A stretch of 64,000 bases of DNA from Pseudarthrobacter oxydans (GTDB taxonomy: Bacteria > Actinomycetota > Actinomycetes > Actinomycetales > Micrococcaceae): the NCBI RefSeq assembly GCF_013314975.1, contig NZ_JABTYH010000014.1, positions 1 through 64,000 of the forward strand. Direction: 5' to 3'. Each line of letters begins with the position of its first letter. Positions within the stretch are counted from its first letter, which is position 1. The notes under the pieces are model-generated. The model was not told the DNA's origin and ran no database searches. It was given only the letters and a program-made list of their open reading frames with translations. This document shows, in pieces, positions 34,756 to 44,401 of this stretch. Made by a program: the position numbers and the translations under genes.

Positions 34756-34786
34756 CTACCGCTGCCGGCCCTGCCGGTAGTAGGGT
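34756..34786 (+). promoter_or_regulatory. Possible dhaK promoter with inverted repeat
   Basis: CTACCG (34756-34761) and CGGTAG (34775-34780) form an inverted pair directly before a -10-like TAGGGT (34781-34786), about 40 nt before dhaK. This is a candidate operator. CCAGGAG precedes the dhaK ATG. Confidence 0.35.
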
Positions 34787-34827
34787 CAAGGTGACATTCT
34801 CCAGGAAGCAGAGCCAGGAGCACCGCC

Positions 34828-35829
<1,002 letters not shown>

Positions 35830-35831
35830 CG

Positions 35832-36464
35832 GTGGCGCTTGATGTCACCTGGGCGGTGAAGTGGCTGACCCTGTCCGCCCAGGCTATGGCCGAACACCGG
35901 GTGGAGCTGATCGAACTGGACCGGGCCATCGGGGATTCGGACCACGGGGAAAACATGGACCGGGGCTTCCAGGCCGTCCTGGACAAGCTGGCTGAGGCCC
36001 CGCCGCAGACCCCCGGCGCCGCCCTGAAGCTGACAGCCATGACCCTGATGTCAAAGGTCGGCGGGGCAGCCGGGCCGCTCTATGGCACTGCTTTCCTCCG
36101 GGCGGCAACATCGCTGGGGGACACCGCCGAAATCGACCCCGCAGCCTGGGCTGGCGCCCTTGCCGCTGCCCGCGACGGCATCGTGGCACGCGGGAAGGCC
36201 GAGTCCGGGGACAAGACGATGGTGGATGCGTGGACGCCGGCCGTGGAAGCCGCCCGGAAAGCCGCGCTGGACGGCAACGGGGATGTCCTCGCCGTCCTGG
36301 TGGCGGCGGCCGAGGCTGCCGAAGCGGGCGCCGTTGCCACCGACCCCATGGTGGCGCGGAAAGGCCGCGCAAGCTACCTCGGGGAACGAAGCGCAGGGCA
36401 CAGGGACCCGGGTGCAGCGTCTTCCGCCCTGATCCTCCGCGCAGCCGTGGGGGCCGCTGCGTGA
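35832..36464 (+). CDS. dhaL: Dihydroxyacetone kinase, DhaL (ADP-binding) subunit
   Basis: A 210-residue subunit that holds ADP as a cofactor and passes phosphate from DhaM to dihydroxyacetone. GTG 35832 follows the dhaK stop codon by 2 nt. The Mg-ADP-binding loop ELDRAIGDSDHGENMDRGF and the LMSKVGGAAGPLYGTAF segment are characteristic. Its TGA overlaps the dhaM GTG. Confidence 0.94.
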   Translation: MALDVTWAVKWLTLSAQAMAEHRVELIELDRAIGDSDHGENMDRGFQAVLDKLAEAPPQTPGAALKLTAMTLMSKVGGAAGPLYGTAFLRAATSLGDTAEIDPAAWAGALAAARDGIVARGKAESGDKTMVDAWTPAVEAARKAALDGNGDVLAVLVAAAEAAEAGAVATDPMVARKGRASYLGERSAGHRDPGAASSALILRAAVGAAA

Positions 36465-37153
36465 CCGTCAGCCTCGTGGTGGTATCCCATAGCGAAAAAA
36501 TTGCCGACGGCGCCGCGGAGCTTGCCGCGCAGATGGCGCCTGACGTCCAGGTCCTGACAGCCGGAGGCACCACTGACGGAAGGATCGGCACCAGCCTGGA
36601 GAAAGTCCTGGCTGCCCTGGACAAGGCGGGCAGCGGCGGCACCGTGATCCTCGCGGACCTGGGGTCGGCCGTGATGACCGCCGAATCCGCGCTCGAGTTC
36701 GCCGAGAACCCGGAGGAGATCGTGCTTGCGGACGCACCGCTGGTGGAGGGCCTCGTGGCAGCCGCAGTCGCAGCGCAGGGCGGCGCGGACATGCAGGCGG
36801 TGAAGCGGGCAGCCGAGTCTGTGGGCGGTCCCGCCCGCCATCCGGATGACTTCCCGCCGGGGATTGTTGGCGAAGGGCCGGCCACCGGAAAGGGGCCGGA
36901 CTTCACGGGCGACTTTGAACTGGTCAACCAGGCCGGGATGCACGCCCGGCCGGCTGCGAAGATAGCCGGCGGGCTGTCCGCGCTGGACGCGGAAGTGACG
37001 GTCAACGGGGTGGACGGCGCGTCCATGACGGGACTCATGACGCTCGCCGCCGGCAAAGGGTCCGTGCTGCATGTGGAAGCCTGGGGTGCCGACGCGGAAC
37101 GGGCAGTGAACTACGTGGGCGGGCTGGTGCAGGCAGGATTCGGGGAGCCGTAG
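36461..37153 (+). CDS. dhaM: DhaM phosphotransferase subunit fused to HPr
   Basis: A 230-residue protein. The N-terminal EIIA-Man-like DhaM domain (about 1-125) has phospho-accepting His10 in VVVSHSEKIADG and the conserved ADLGSAVMTAE. After a linker of about 25 residues an HPr domain (about 150-230) has His161 in NQAGMHARPAAK. E. coli DhaM continues with a partial EI domain; that is missing here, so EI must come from elsewhere. Phosphate flows EI to HPr to DhaM to DhaL. GTG start overlaps the dhaL stop codon. Confidence 0.92.
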   Translation: MTVSLVVVSHSEKIADGAAELAAQMAPDVQVLTAGGTTDGRIGTSLEKVLAALDKAGSGGTVILADLGSAVMTAESALEFAENPEEIVLADAPLVEGLVAAAVAAQGGADMQAVKRAAESVGGPARHPDDFPPGIVGEGPATGKGPDFTGDFELVNQAGMHARPAAKIAGGLSALDAEVTVNGVDGASMTGLMTLAAGKGSVLHVEAWGADAERAVNYVGGLVQAGFGEP

Positions 37154-37221
37154 CCTCCGTTCGGTGTCCGGCCGGTGTGTTCCCGCAGGCAGCGGCCCGT
37201 CCTGCGAATAAGCTCGATGCC

Positions 37222-37398
37222 ATGGAACGGCCCCAGCTCGAAGACAGCCCCGCAGAAATTGAAGTACTGGAAGGTCAAACATCCGTGGAGGAGCTGCTGG
37301 CTGATCTTGGGTTCGAATGGCGGCACAGTGCTCCGGCACGCGATGCGGCACCCGCGACCGCCGACGACGACGCTTTCGGGCAGCCTGCGCTGTTCTGA
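37222..37398 (+). CDS. Small acidic hypothetical protein
   Basis: A 58-residue acidic protein (begins MERPQLEDSPAEIEVLEG) with SVEELLADLGFEW in the middle. No membrane segment is seen. ATG 37222 lies 7 nt after a -10-like TAAGCT (37209-37214), suggesting a leaderless mRNA; a GTG 15 codons earlier is possible. I do not recognise it. It converges with a lipoprotein gene. Confidence 0.5.
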   Translation: MERPQLEDSPAEIEVLEGQTSVEELLADLGFEWRHSAPARDAAPATADDDAFGQPALF

Positions 37399-37454
37399 AC
37401 CCCCTGTCCTGAACCGCCCGTCTTGAGCGGCACTGTGCCGAAGCCCTCCGCGGC

Positions 37455-37943
37455 TCAGCCCTGCTGGCGCAGCCCTTCGGCGTCGAGTACCACCGCAGCG
37501 GTGATGAACCGGCCGCACTGTTCGCCAAACGGATAGTCCCCCCGAGGACGGAATTCGACGCTGCGGACGGGCAGTGCCGTCCCGTCCGGTGCGGTTCCCG
37601 ACGCCGTGACCGTCATGGGGGATTCGGTGAGCGCCTGCAGCATCAGCACCGCGTCCTTGCTGCCGTTCGGAGATGCGGTGGCTGAGCAGACGCCGTTGGC
37701 GCAGCCCTGGTCGATGGACGAGCTTCCCGGCCGGAGTTCCACATCGTCCTCCGTGCATTCACCGTCCTGGCAGGCCTTAAGGTGCAGGCCGGCGACCTGC
37801 TGTGCGTAGCCGGCAGGAACCGTTACCGAGACGGCGGTGGCCTGGGCGATGGCGGGGCAGGGGACCGCGCCGGGGCCGGGACCGCAAGCGGTGGCGAGTC
37901 CCGCCGTCGTCATCAACGCCAAAAGCAGCCCGTGCCTGCGCAT
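37455..37943 (-). CDS. Hypothetical lipoprotein
   Basis: A 162-residue protein with an N-terminal signal peptide and lipobox AGLATAC (Cys20), so it is probably anchored outside the membrane. Several Cys pairs (ACQDGEC, GCANGVC) may form disulfides. The rest resembles a beta-rich domain but matches no family I know. A -10-like TACGCT ends 5 nt before the ATG, so the transcript may be leaderless. Confidence 0.65.
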   Translation of the reverse strand: MRRHGLLLALMTTAGLATACGPGPGAVPCPAIAQATAVSVTVPAGYAQQVAGLHLKACQDGECTEDDVELRPGSSSIDQGCANGVCSATASPNGSKDAVLMLQALTESPMTVTASGTAPDGTALPVRSVEFRPRGDYPFGEQCGRFITAAVVLDAEGLRQQG

Positions 37944-38069
37944 ACTTCAGCGTAGGACGCCGTGGCCGGAGCGTCCCGGGCCCTGCCCAACTGATGCCCG
38001 CATTGTTATGGCCGGGCGGCTGTGACGGCCAAACGGAGACCGGTGTGAAAGCAGGCAGGGGCGCCTGCG

Positions 38070-38501
38070 TCAGTCCACAGGGAAAATGCTGATGAACCAT
38101 AGGGAAGCGAGGGCGAAAACGGCGAAGAAGGGGACAACGCACCCCAGCGTGGACCGGGGCTTGGAGGAAACCTGCCGCGACTCGTTGGGATTGGCGGGGT
38201 TGTAGGCCACCTCGATCGGCGCACCCGGCACGGGCTGGCTGGCAACGGGGACCTCCGATTCGCCCGCAAACAGTGTTCCCTGCGGGTCCGTGAACTGGTA
38301 CATCGGAAAGAAGCGCCGGCTACGGCTGGATCCGCCGCCGCCATTGGTCCAGCCCGCCACGCTGCCGGTGACGGTGGCCTGCACCTTCGTCCATGACGCT
38401 GCCTGCGCCTCGTCCCGCTTCGTGGTGCGCACGGCGCGGATCACCGCGAACACCGCTGCGATGACGAACAGCGCCCACACGATGTACAGGATCATCTTCA
38501 T
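38070..38501 (-). CDS. DUF3592-like membrane protein
   Basis: A 143-residue protein. ATG 38501 (MKMILYIVWALFVIAAVFA) has GGGGGA upstream; longer readings lack a signal. One membrane helix at each end (about 3-20 and 118-138) flanks an extracytoplasmic region with GTLFAGESEVPVASQPVPG and VAYNPANPNES, which are typical of DUF3592. Function is unknown. It lies just downstream of mutY. Confidence 0.7.
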   Translation of the reverse strand: MKMILYIVWALFVIAAVFAVIRAVRTTKRDEAQAASWTKVQATVTGSVAGWTNGGGGSSRSRRFFPMYQFTDPQGTLFAGESEVPVASQPVPGAPIEVAYNPANPNESRQVSSKPRSTLGCVVPFFAVFALASLWFISIFPVD

Positions 38502-38561
38502 GGCGTCCCCCTGGTTCCCGTCACCAGAAAAGTATGCCAGCCCGCGCATACTTTCCTGTAC

Positions 38562-39689
38562 TCACGCGGGAAGCCGGTAGCCGCCGTCGTGCATCTCCGC
38601 CAAGCCGTCGGCGATGAGGCCGGCCAGCGCCCGCTCCAGCTGTTCCGGCGCCGAGTTTAGCCGGTGCAGGGCTGCCAGCGGCACGCCGATTCCCGCCGGC
38701 GCGAAGCCCAGGTCGGCTGGCTCGCGGAAGAACATGTCCGGCGGAACCGGAGTTTCGGCCAGCCGCAGCACGGCGACCACGGCGCCGCGGACCTGGCGGT
38801 CCGTGCCGTGCCACGCCTGCCCTTTGGGGACGTACGACGGCGGCGGCTCACCTGCAGCGCGCCAGGCACAAAGGTCGTTGACCGGGCAGGCCGTGCACTT
38901 GGGGGCACGGGCAGTGCACACGAGAGCGCCCAGTTCCATGACCGCAGCGTTCCACCGCACGGAACTACCGTCGTCGGCCGGAAGGAGGGAGGCGGCCAGC
39001 CGCATCTCCGTCGCGGTCAGGGCAGGAGCCGGCAGCGCAGTACCGGAAACCAGGCGGGCATGGACCCGCCTGATGTTGGTGTCCACCACGGTCTCCCGCC
39101 GGCCGTAGGCGAAGGCAGCCACAGCCGCCGCCGTGTAGCCGCCCACGCCGGGCAGCGCCAGCAGTTCAGGGTACGTGTCCGGGACCTTGCCGTTGTGGTC
39201 TTGGGTAATGGCCACGGCCGCAGCGTGCAGCCTCAGTGCCCGGCGCGGATATCCCAGCCGGCCCCAGGCGCGCACTGCTTCCCCTGCGGGTTCTCCGGCC
39301 AAGGCCGCGGGGGTGGGCCAGCGTTTCAGCCATTCGTGCCACACCGGCAGCACCCGGACAACGGGCGTTTGCTGCAGCATGATCTCGCTGACCAGGATGC
39401 CCCAGGGCGGACAGGCGGGTTCGCGCCACGGCAGGTCGCGGGCGGTTTCGCTGAACCAGCCGTTGATTCGCTCGTGCAGGCGGTTTGGGTTGGCTGCGGT
39501 CCCGACAGCATCTGCAGGACCCGCAGGGCGCGGGGAAACGGCGGTGGCGGATTCAGTGTCGATGCCAACACTGTAATGGATGTGTTTGGGAGGGCTGAAA
39601 CGGGATGTGACCAGAGCATCGGCGGCACGGCGGCGTGGTGGGCGAACAGAAACGTGCCGGTTCTCTAGCCTAGGAGGATGGGCAGGCAA
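38562..39689 (-). CDS. mutY: A/G-specific adenine DNA glycosylase (start uncertain)
   Basis: A base-excision-repair enzyme that removes adenine paired with 8-oxoguanine. The recognisable protein begins at LHERINGWFSETARDLPWRE. The helix-hairpin-helix LLALPGVGGYTAAAVAAFAYG and the [4Fe-4S] loop Cys-x6-Cys-x2-Cys-x5-Cys (CTARAPKCTACPVNDLC) are intact, followed by a C-terminal domain. There is no in-frame ATG or GTG upstream of the conserved region. The only listed option is TTG 39689, which overlaps the divergent gene and adds about 70 unconserved residues. The true start may be a rare codon. Confidence 0.85.
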   Translation of the reverse strand: MPAHPPRLENRHVSVRPPRRRAADALVTSRFSPPKHIHYSVGIDTESATAVSPRPAGPADAVGTAANPNRLHERINGWFSETARDLPWREPACPPWGILVSEIMLQQTPVVRVLPVWHEWLKRWPTPAALAGEPAGEAVRAWGRLGYPRRALRLHAAAVAITQDHNGKVPDTYPELLALPGVGGYTAAAVAAFAYGRRETVVDTNIRRVHARLVSGTALPAPALTATEMRLAASLLPADDGSSVRWNAAVMELGALVCTARAPKCTACPVNDLCAWRAAGEPPPSYVPKGQAWHGTDRQVRGAVVAVLRLAETPVPPDMFFREPADLGFAPAGIGVPLAALHRLNSAPEQLERALAGLIADGLAEMHDGGYRLPA

Positions 39690-40352
39690 GGCGAATCATC
39701 ACCACATGGCAGGGCACCGGCATCCGGTTCCACTGCCGTCCGCAAGCCGAGCGCGGCAGTCTACCGCCGCCGTCGGCTGTTCCTGGGTGGGGCGGTCCTG
39801 TTGATCATTGCGCTGGTCAGCAGCTTCGCCGTCGCCGGCGCCTTCAGCGGCAGGTCGGAGCAGGCCTCGTCCACGGCGGCTACGGCATCTGCAGAACCTA
39901 CGGCAGCGGCTTCACCGTCGACGTCCGAACCTGCCCCGACGCCCACACCGTCAGCCACTCCAGGCTGCAACCAGAACCTGGTGACCGTTTCCGCGTCCAC
40001 TGACAAGGCGGCCTACGGGCCTGGCGAGAACCCCATGCTGACGCTCAAGGTGACCAACGGCGGCACCATGCCCTGCGAAGTCAACATCGGCACTTCGCAG
40101 ATGGAGTTCCTGGTGACCAGCGGCGCGGACCGGATCTTCTCCTCGCGGGACTGCCAGGCCAAGAGCGAGGACCTGGTAAAGGTCATTGCGCCCGGAGCCA
40201 GCGAGACAGCCAACTTCCCGTGGTCCCGCACCCGGAGCGTGGAAGGCTGCCAGCCCATCGAAGCCAAGCCGGGCGGTGGCGGTGCGTACTACATCTTCAC
40301 GGCGAAGCTCGGGTCCAAGGCCAGCCCGAAGGCTGTCTTCCAGCTGAATTAG
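39678..40352 (+). CDS. Membrane-anchored extracytoplasmic hypothetical protein
   Basis: A 224-residue protein: a basic cytoplasmic N-terminus, one membrane helix (about 34-55), a Ser/Thr/Ala/Pro-rich linker (about 60-97) and a beta-rich C-terminal domain containing GENPMLTLKVTNGGTMPCEV, similar in feel to intracellular-proteinase-inhibitor or DUF4232-like immunoglobulin folds. Three further Cys may form disulfides. ATG 39678 directly follows AGGAGG, too close for normal pairing, but lies 6 nt after -10-like TAGCCT (39666-39671), favouring a leaderless mRNA. Confidence 0.7.
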   Translation: MGRQGESSPHGRAPASGSTAVRKPSAAVYRRRRLFLGGAVLLIIALVSSFAVAGAFSGRSEQASSTAATASAEPTAAASPSTSEPAPTPTPSATPGCNQNLVTVSASTDKAAYGPGENPMLTLKVTNGGTMPCEVNIGTSQMEFLVTSGADRIFSSRDCQAKSEDLVKVIAPGASETANFPWSRTRSVEGCQPIEAKPGGGGAYYIFTAKLGSKASPKAVFQLN

Positions 40353-40414
40353 CATCGGTTGCTCCGTAATTGCCGTTTTCAGCCTCGATAACGACGATTT
40401 CGGAGCAATCGATG
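40353..40414. repeat. 62-bp palindromic element between convergent genes
   Basis: Arms 40353-40375 and 40392-40414 are 23 nt each; 19 of 23 positions pair perfectly and two more would be G-U pairs in RNA (core TTGCTCCG/CGGAGCAA). The loop is 16 nt (TTTTCAGCCTCGATAA), the same length as in the element at 14955-15020, and both loops carry TTTT beside one arm. It begins the base after a TAG stop codon and ends 3 nt before the disA stop. Confidence 0.85.
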
Positions 40415-40417
40415 AGG

Positions 40418-41494
40418 CTACAGGAAGCGGTCCAGCAGGCTTGCTTCCGCCATCCGGCTCAGGCCCTCACGGACGGTGCGGGCGCGCTGATCACCGATCC
40501 CGTCAACCGTCATCAGGTCATCGATGGTGGCGGCCATCAGGAACTGCAGCCCGCCAAAGTGGTCCACCAGGCGGTCCGCAACTGCCTTGGGAACTGCCTT
40601 CAGCCCGGAAAGCAGGCGGTAGCCGCGCGGCTGCACCACGGCGTCGAGGTTGGCCTCCCCGCCCGCGAACCCGACAATTCCGGAAATTTTTCCGAGGTCG
40701 ATCAGCTCCGTGGGGCCAAGGCTGACCAGTGCGCTGACGGCGTTCTCGATGTCCTCCGGGGTGGCATCCGGAGCGCCGTAATCGCGGATGATGACGTCGC
40801 TGCCGGGACCCCGGCCGACGGTGAGCTCATCGAGTTGGAGGGAGAGGAGGCGGCCGTCCTCACCGAGTTCCAGGACATACTGGGCTATTTCCTCGGAGAT
40901 CCGGCGGACCATTTCCTGCCGCTGCAGGGTCACGGCCACGTCCCGCACGGTCACCATGGCCTCGATTTCCAGGGCCGAGAGTGAACTGGTGACCTGGTCC
41001 AGGCGCGAGCGGTACCGCTCCAGCGTTGCGAGGGCCTGGTTGGCGCGGGCCAAAACTTTCTCAGAGCCCTCCAGGACGTGCCGGAGGCCGTTGACGTACA
41101 GGGCGATGATCTGCATGGACTGGCTGACTGAAATGACCGGCACCCCGGTCTGGATGGCAACGCGCTCGGCGGTGCGGTGCCGGGTGCCGGACTCCTGCGT
41201 TTCAATGCTGGAATCCGGGACAAGCTGGACGGCCGCGCGGAGGATGTTGCCGGCGTCCTTGTCGCAGATGATGGCGCCGTCCATCTTGGCGAGTTCGCGG
41301 AGCCGGGTGGGGGAGAAGTCGATGCCGATGTCGAAGCCGCCCGAGCAGATGGAGTCGATGGTCCGGTCCGAGCCGAGGACGATCAGCGCGCCGGTACGGC
41401 CCCGCAGGATCCGCTCCAGGCCGTCGCGAAGGGGGGTTCCGGGAGCCACTCTGCCCAAGGTAGCCCTGAGTGATTCTTCGGGGCTCCGCGCCAT
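40418..41494 (-). CDS. disA: DNA integrity scanning protein, diadenylate cyclase
   Basis: A 358-residue octameric enzyme that makes cyclic di-AMP and senses branched DNA. ATG 41494 has GAAGGGAAC upstream and gives the usual N-terminus and length. The DAC domain carries MDGAIICD (DGA at 72-74) and RHRTAER (from residue 105); the C-terminal helix-hairpin-helix domain has DDLMTVDGIGDQRARTVREG. radA lies about 5 kb away on the same strand, a familiar neighbourhood. Confidence 0.95.
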   Translation of the reverse strand: MARSPEESLRATLGRVAPGTPLRDGLERILRGRTGALIVLGSDRTIDSICSGGFDIGIDFSPTRLRELAKMDGAIICDKDAGNILRAAVQLVPDSSIETQESGTRHRTAERVAIQTGVPVISVSQSMQIIALYVNGLRHVLEGSEKVLARANQALATLERYRSRLDQVTSSLSALEIEAMVTVRDVAVTLQRQEMVRRISEEIAQYVLELGEDGRLLSLQLDELTVGRGPGSDVIIRDYGAPDATPEDIENAVSALVSLGPTELIDLGKISGIVGFAGGEANLDAVVQPRGYRLLSGLKAVPKAVADRLVDHFGGLQFLMAATIDDLMTVDGIGDQRARTVREGLSRMAEASLLDRFL

Positions 41495-41754
41495 AGTGTT
41501 CCCTTCAAAGGTGCGGACCGCCGCCCGCAGGATTGCCGGCTTCAGCAGGTTGCCGGCAGGACCAGAAAATGCTCTGTTTCCCGCAAGCTCAATGATAGGG
41601 GCAAGAAACAGCGTCTTCCGCACGGGCAAGCCCTAAAGTGCCTCATTAGGGAGTGTGGGAAAGGCGGTCCGGAACGCGTCCGACGGTGGACGGCAGGGTG
41701 GGTATTTCGGCCCGCCTGCCGGCAGGCTGATACAGCGGTTTGATCCTGGCTGCT

Positions 41755-42261
41755 CTAGGCCGGGTTCGACAGCGAAGCCAGCGTCCTGGTGTTGCTGTCC
41801 CAGAGGCGGGCTTCCGTGCAGCGGCCCGCCAAACGCAGGTCCAGCAGGTCCATGGCCGTCCCGAGCTGGTGCGCAGGGACGCGCCGGGCAAGGGTGACAT
41901 GGGGTGTCCAGGCATCCGGCAGGGTAAGTGGCAGGGCCCCGGAGATGCCAGCGTGGAGGAGGCCGTGCAGTTCAAGGAGCCGGCGGGTCACCACCACGGA
42001 GCGGGCCAGGACGTACGTTCCCGTCCGCGCGGGGAAGATGTGGACGCCGGAAAAGCTGATGTCCAGGGGCAGCCGCTGCCACAGGTTCCGGAGCGTGTCC
42101 GGTAGTTGCATGTCCGCGCCGGCCGCAAGGGTGATGTGGGGGCTGTTGCTGGGCGAGGTGTGGCCTGCCAGGCTGGGGATCCCGGCTTCCGCGAGCCTCG
42201 CCCAGTCAGCCCTGATAGCGGAATCAGTGGAATCCCCGAAGGTCAGCTCAATGCTCTGCAT
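41755..42261 (-). CDS. 2'-5' RNA ligase/cyclic phosphodiesterase-like protein
   Basis: A 168-residue protein of the 2H phosphoesterase superfamily. Both signature motifs are seen: PHITLAAG (about residue 41) and PHVTLARRV (about residue 119). They form the two-His catalytic centre acting on 2',3'-cyclic phosphates or 2'-5' linkages. The natural substrate is unknown. ATG 42261 lies 6 nt after a -10-like CATGAT with no ribosome-binding site. The 260-bp stretch on its disA side (41495-41754) holds a CCCTAA/TTAGGG inverted repeat (41631-41651) and a 14-bp palindrome GCCTGCCGGCAGGC, but no gene. Confidence 0.75.
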   Translation of the reverse strand: MQSIELTFGDSTDSAIRADWARLAEAGIPSLAGHTSPSNSPHITLAAGADMQLPDTLRNLWQRLPLDISFSGVHIFPARTGTYVLARSVVVTRRLLELHGLLHAGISGALPLTLPDAWTPHVTLARRVPAHQLGTAMDLLDLRLAGRCTEARLWDSNTRTLASLSNPA

Positions 42262-42317
42262 CCACCCATCATGCCGCCTACCACGGCCCAGGCTGCGCCC
42301 GGACGGCGGGAGCGGGG

Positions 42318-42524
42318 TCAGCGCATCCGCTCCCGCAGCATCCGTTCCAGATCCCTGCTGACTTTCGTCAGAGACGCCGCCCTGAGCGCTTTCTGCTCGG
42401 CAGGTGTCTGGGTTGCCCGGCGGTTGTGCTCGGCCGGACGGGACTGGTCACGGTCCCCGGCTGCAGCCAGTCCCGTGGCCAGGGGATCGAAGAAGAGGTT
42501 GCCGGAAAAGGAGATGCCCTGCAC
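42318..42524 (-). CDS. Small basic hypothetical protein
   Basis: A possible 68-residue protein (GTG start, MQGISFSGNLFFDPLA) ending in a strongly basic helix with SLTKVSRDLERMLRERMR. GGAAAGGA lies about 10 nt upstream. It is the only sensible coding frame in the gap between the RNA-ligase-like gene and prfC. I do not recognise it. Downstream to prfC (42525-42782) I see only a -10-like TAAACT (42680-42685) that may serve prfC. Confidence 0.45.
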   Translation of the reverse strand: MQGISFSGNLFFDPLATGLAAAGDRDQSRPAEHNRRATQTPAEQKALRAASLTKVSRDLERMLRERMR

Positions 42525-42782
42525 CGTTCAGGTCCTTTCCGGGCGCCGGCAGAAGCCGTCCCGCGCCGGGTTGTCTTTGGTCGTCATGCGGCCACGCTAA
42601 CGGGAGGTCGTTTCACGGCCTTGAACGTCCGGTTTCGCGGGTGTTAAGCGGGTGCCGCAGCCGGTTTGCCGCCCTGCGATAAACTGGAACTTGGCCGTTT
42701 GCCAGCCCGTTTCCCCGGCCCCACCGCCGCAGTGCCTCACAGGCAGCGCCCGGGTAGTCCCAACCGCAGCGAAAGTAGCACC

Positions 42783-44396
42783 GTGTCCCAAGATGTCCTG
42801 ACCCCCGCCCGGATCTCCGGTATTCACAAAGAGGCGGGCCGGCGTCGGACCTTTGCTGTCATTTCACACCCTGACGCTGGCAAGTCCACCCTGACCGAAG
42901 CGCTCGCCCTGCACGCCAAGGTGATCGGCACTGCCGGTGCCTCCAGCGGCAAGGCCAACCGCAAGGAAACCGTGTCCGACTGGATGCAGATGGAGAAGGA
43001 CCGCGGCATTTCCATCAGCTCCGCGGCGCTCCAGTTCTCCTACCGGGACACCGTCATCAACCTGCTGGACACACCAGGCCACGCCGACTTCTCCGAGGAC
43101 ACCTACCGGGTGCTGGCCGCCGTCGACTGCGCCGTGATGCTGGTGGACGCCGCCAAGGGCCTGGAAACCCAGACCATGAAGCTGTTCGAGGTCTGCAAGC
43201 AGCGCAACCTGCCCATCATCACCGTCATCAACAAGTGGGACCGTCCCGGCCTGGACGCACTGGCCCTGATGGACGAAATCACCGAACGCACCGGCCTGCA
43301 GCCCATGCCCCTGACCTGGGCCGTGGGCATCTCCGGCGATTTCCGCGGCGTCTGGGACCTCCGCAACGACCGTTTCGCCCGGTTCCAGCGCAACAACGCC
43401 GGCGCGCAGATCGCCCTCACGGAGTACTTCACGCCCGAGGAAGCAGCCGAGAGCCAGGGCAGCAACTGGACGGACGCCGTGGACGAGGCGGGACTGGTGA
43501 TCGAATCGAACCTGGAGTTCGACGTCGAGGCGTTTCATGCAGGCAAGGCCACCCCCATTCTCTTCAGCTCCGCCGCGCTCAACTTCGGCGTCAAGGAACT
43601 GCTGGACGCACTGGTGGATTTCGCTCCGCCGGCAGCCCCGCGCCCCGACGTGGACGGCAACCCACGACCGGTGGAATCGCCGTTCTCCGGTTTCGTGTTC
43701 AAGGTGCAGGCCGGCATGAACAAGGCCCACCGCGACCATGTGGCCTTCATCCGGGTGTGTTCCGGCGTCTTTGAGCGCGGAATGGTGGTCACGCAGACCC
43801 GGACCGGGAAATCCTTCGCCACCAAGTACGCGCAGCAGGTGTTCGGCCGGGAACGCGAAGTGATCGACGAGGCCTACCCCGGTGACGTCGTGGGCCTGGT
43901 TAACGCGTCCTCGCTGCGCGTGGGTGACAGCCTCTTCCTTGAGGGGCCGGTGGAATATCCCGCCATTCCGCTGTTCGCCCCCGAGCACTTCCAGGTGGCC
44001 CGCTCCAAGGACCCCAGCAAGTTCAAGCAGTTCCGCCGGGGCATCGAACAGCTCGAACACGAGGGCGTCATCCAGGTGCTCCGCTCCGACGTCCGCGGCG
44101 ACCAGGCGCCGGTGCTTGCCGCCGTCGGGCCCATGCAGTTCGAGGTGGTGGAGGACCGCATGGCGCATGACTTCAGCGCCCCCATGCGGCTGGAACGCCT
44201 GCCCTACTCCCTCGCCAGGATTTCGACGGCGGACGCCATGCCGGCGCTCGCCAACGTCATCGGCGCCGAGGTTCTTTTGCGGTCCGACGGCGAGTACCTC
44301 GCCCTGTTTAACGACGTCTGGGCCCTGCGCCGCATTGAGAAGAACCACCCGGACCTCACCCTCGTGCCCATCGGCACCCACAACCCCGCAAAGTAG
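42783..44396 (+). CDS. prfC: Peptide chain release factor 3
   Basis: A 537-residue translational GTPase that recycles RF1/RF2 from the ribosome. GTG 42783 (SQDVLTPARISGIHKEAGRR) is chosen; the coding frame extends upstream without homologous residues. G motifs: SHPDAGKST, DTPGHADF, NKWDRPG. RF3-specific GKANRKETVSDWMQMEKDRG and the C-terminal FRRGIEQLEHEGVIQVL follow. The next gene begins 5 nt after its stop codon, so the two are probably co-transcribed. Confidence 0.94.
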   Translation: MSQDVLTPARISGIHKEAGRRRTFAVISHPDAGKSTLTEALALHAKVIGTAGASSGKANRKETVSDWMQMEKDRGISISSAALQFSYRDTVINLLDTPGHADFSEDTYRVLAAVDCAVMLVDAAKGLETQTMKLFEVCKQRNLPIITVINKWDRPGLDALALMDEITERTGLQPMPLTWAVGISGDFRGVWDLRNDRFARFQRNNAGAQIALTEYFTPEEAAESQGSNWTDAVDEAGLVIESNLEFDVEAFHAGKATPILFSSAALNFGVKELLDALVDFAPPAAPRPDVDGNPRPVESPFSGFVFKVQAGMNKAHRDHVAFIRVCSGVFERGMVVTQTRTGKSFATKYAQQVFGREREVIDEAYPGDVVGLVNASSLRVGDSLFLEGPVEYPAIPLFAPEHFQVARSKDPSKFKQFRRGIEQLEHEGVIQVLRSDVRGDQAPVLAAVGPMQFEVVEDRMAHDFSAPMRLERLPYSLARISTADAMPALANVIGAEVLLRSDGEYLALFNDVWALRRIEKNHPDLTLVPIGTHNPAK

Positions 44397-44401
44397 GAAC
44401 C

